Source: Pseudarthrobacter naphthalenicus (lineage in GTDB: Bacteria; Actinomycetota; Actinomycetes; Actinomycetales; Micrococcaceae). From it: DNA of 32,652 nucleotides. Below the pieces are notes generated by a model that had not been told where the DNA came from, did no database searches, and was given only the letters and a program-made list of their open reading frames with translations. The translations under genes were made by a program, and so were the position numbers. Below are positions 31,468-32,652 of the stretch, piece by piece. The stretch is from positions 1 through 32,652 of the forward strand of contig NZ_JARESG010000028.1 of assembly GCF_029076445.1 (NCBI RefSeq). Reading direction: 5' to 3'. Every line of letters begins with the position of its first letter. The first letter of the stretch is position 1.

Positions 31468-32544
31468 TCAGAGGTCCAGGAGGACCCGGGCGTCTTCGCC
31501 GGTGAGGGCTGTCTGGAGGAGGCGGGTGAGGTTTTCGACGGTGACGGAGCGTGGGTTGGATGCCGGAACGGCGGGGAGGATGATGGCAACGGCTTCGGCG
31601 ATCCCGTCGGCGGTGAAGCCGTAGTCCGCCAGCGCCTTCGGGGCGTCGATGCGTTTACGGAGATCCTGGAGCCCGGTCAGGGCGTCCGCGGTCCCGAACG
31701 CTGCGGCGATGCGGGCCGCGGCGTCGGGCGCGGCGGGTGCGTTGAACGCCAGGACGTAGGGCAGCACGGTGGCGTGGGTCTGCGCATGCGGCAGGTTGTA
31801 GGTCCCGCCCAGGACGTGGCAGATCTTATGGTGCAGCCCGGACCCTGCGGAGGCGAAGGCGACCGCGGACAGGTACGCGCCGTAGAGGGCCTGCTCGCGT
31901 CCTTCGGTACTGGACGGGTCCTCCGCGATCAAGGGCAGTCCGCGGCTGAGGGCACGGATACCTTCGGCGCCGAGCGCGGCGTTGATCGGGTCCACCCGCG
32001 GGCCCCACATCGAGTCGATGCAGTGGGCCATGCCGTTCAGGCCGGACGCGACGGACATCTCCACCGGCAGGGACAGGGTCAGTGCGACGTCGTAGATGAC
32101 CGTGACGGGCAGCACCGCGTCGTCCACTCCCGTGGTTTTCCGGGACGATTCCGTCAGGCCCCACACGTTCGTGGCTTCGGAGCCGGCGTAGGTGGTGGGC
32201 ACGGCAATGATGGGCAGGCGTGAGGTCATGCCGATCGCCTTAGCCAGTCCTGTCGTCGAGCCCCCACCCACGCAGACGAGCAGGTCAATGCCCGCTTCAG
32301 CGGCGGCGGCCCTCGCTTTCTCCGCGACCTCAATCGGCACGTGCATCACCACGTCGTGGTGCCACAGCGCCACCTTGATGTCAGCGGCGACGGTGCGGGC
32401 CACCGGTGTCTCACGGTCCCAAGCGATCACCATCACCCGCTGTGCGCCCAGTCGGCCGACTTCCGCGGCGAGGTTCGCAGCGGCTGCGCCGGTGCCGAAA
32501 AGGACCCGCTGGCCCAGGGTCACATGCTCAAAAGACAGGTTCAT
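31468..32544 (-). CDS. Maleylacetate reductase
   Basis: A 358-residue iron-type alcohol dehydrogenase. VCVGGGSTTGLAKAIG is the nucleotide-binding block; PTTYAGSEATNVWGLTE, SGLNGMAHCIDSMW, GSGLHHKICHVLGG and LPHAQTHATVLPYVLAFN are the blocks of maleylacetate reductases, with the His residues near the metal site. The enzyme reduces maleylacetate to 3-oxoadipate with NAD(P)H in the lower pathway of resorcinol, hydroxyquinol and chloroaromatic degradation. ATG 32544 is preferred to TTG 32550 because AGGAG lies at the right distance. It follows the flavin hydroxylase gene by 2 nt. Confidence 0.9.
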   Translation of the reverse strand: MNLSFEHVTLGQRVLFGTGAAAANLAAEVGRLGAQRVMVIAWDRETPVARTVAADIKVALWHHDVVMHVPIEVAEKARAAAAEAGIDLLVCVGGGSTTGLAKAIGMTSRLPIIAVPTTYAGSEATNVWGLTESSRKTTGVDDAVLPVTVIYDVALTLSLPVEMSVASGLNGMAHCIDSMWGPRVDPINAALGAEGIRALSRGLPLIAEDPSSTEGREQALYGAYLSAVAFASAGSGLHHKICHVLGGTYNLPHAQTHATVLPYVLAFNAPAAPDAAARIAAAFGTADALTGLQDLRKRIDAPKALADYGFTADGIAEAVAIILPAVPASNPRSVTVENLTRLLQTALTGEDARVLLDL

Positions 32545-32546
32545 GG

Positions 32547-32652
32547 TCAATTCTCCTGGCTCAGGATTGCGGCGGAGGCCCTGTAAAGGGCGCCTTCATG
32601 ATCACCCGGCAAGCGGTCCGTGGGCCAGCCGACGTGTTTGTCAGGGCGGACC
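32547..32652 (-). CDS. FAD-dependent aromatic hydroxylase, C-terminus (partial)
   Basis: Only the last 34 residues are in the window: VRPDKHVGWPTDRLPGDHEG then ALYRASAAILSQEN. RPDxHVGW is typical of the C-terminus of class A flavin monooxygenases of the phenol/resorcinol hydroxylase type, whose thioredoxin-like tail ends this way. It is the gene before maleylacetate reductase, so it probably makes the hydroxylated ring substrate of the same pathway. The exact substrate cannot be judged. Confidence 0.6.
   Translation of the reverse strand, partial: VRPDKHVGWPTDRLPGDHEGALYRASAAILSQEN

Noticed and set aside
1..32652. tRNA, rRNA or riboswitch genes
   Set aside because: No cloverleaf-like sequence or conserved rRNA/riboswitch core was recognised by eye; a covariance-model search would be needed to exclude small ones.

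Overview
The window looks like part of a large plasmid from a high-GC actinobacterium, most likely Arthrobacter/Paenarthrobacter or a close relative. This rests on uniform GC-rich codon use, an Lsr2 nucleoid protein, SCO6880-type and DUF4913-type conjugation proteins, and IS1380/IS481 insertion sequences. The genus is inference. No rRNA, tRNA or CRISPR array was seen.

Layout. (1) 1-950, minus strand: the 5' part of a plasmid replication protein (AEP primase-type fold) preceded by a small CopG-like regulator. The leader between them carries a strong terminator facing the other way, suggesting an antisense RNA. (2) 1376-4142: a compact regulatory module. It holds an ImmA/IrrE-type metallopeptidase, a 7-TM membrane protein, a PAP2-like membrane protein, a 25-codon ORF and an XRE-type regulator. 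The same 17-bp palindrome stands at both ends. A divergent winged-helix gene follows. (3) 4816-16238: a contiguous plus-strand conjugation (type IV secretion) operon with a lytic transglycosylase/CHAP hydrolase, lipoprotein, ParA-like ATPase, P-loop-like protein, pilin-like protein, bitopic protein, TrbL/VirB6, SCO6880, VirB4-like ATPase, VirD4-like coupling protein and DUF4913. It closes with a terminator facing a convergent lsr2. No relaxase is visible. (4) 16.8-20.8 kb: a scarred junction with a palindrome-rich repeat, an intact IS1380 element with CTAG target duplications, frameshifted MarR and metallo-beta-lactamase genes and a second, broken DUF4913 gene. (5) 20.9-28.7 kb: a CoA-thioester catabolic island with a GntR regulator, a 5'-truncated SDR, a translationally coupled operon (MaoC, CitE-like lyase, CaiB CoA-transferase, MmgE/PrpD) and a divergent pair (acyl-CoA dehydrogenase, citryl-CoA-lyase-like). 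(6) 28.95-31.2 kb: a decayed IS481 with a 9-nt minisatellite in its transposase, a broken TetR gene and a diverged second copy of the 16.8-kb repeat. (7) 31.3-32.65 kb: the end of an aromatic-degradation operon, with the C-terminus of a flavin hydroxylase, maleylacetate reductase and a truncated third ORF.

How it may work. The ImmA/XRE module next to the transfer operon resembles the ICEBs1 derepression logic, in which a peptidase inactivates an XRE repressor. That is inference. The CoA island contains every step needed to activate, desaturate, hydrate and cleave a short branched or C5-type dicarboxylate (itaconate, mesaconate, methylsuccinate or citramalate are candidates). It also carries an unusual citrate-synthase-fold protein that lacks the expected catalytic residues. 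AT-rich AATATATT sites recur at the GntR gene and at the divergent promoter. The repeated backbone pieces (DUF4913 and the about 120-bp repeat) suggest that the window is a mosaic of two related plasmid backbones with the island between them.
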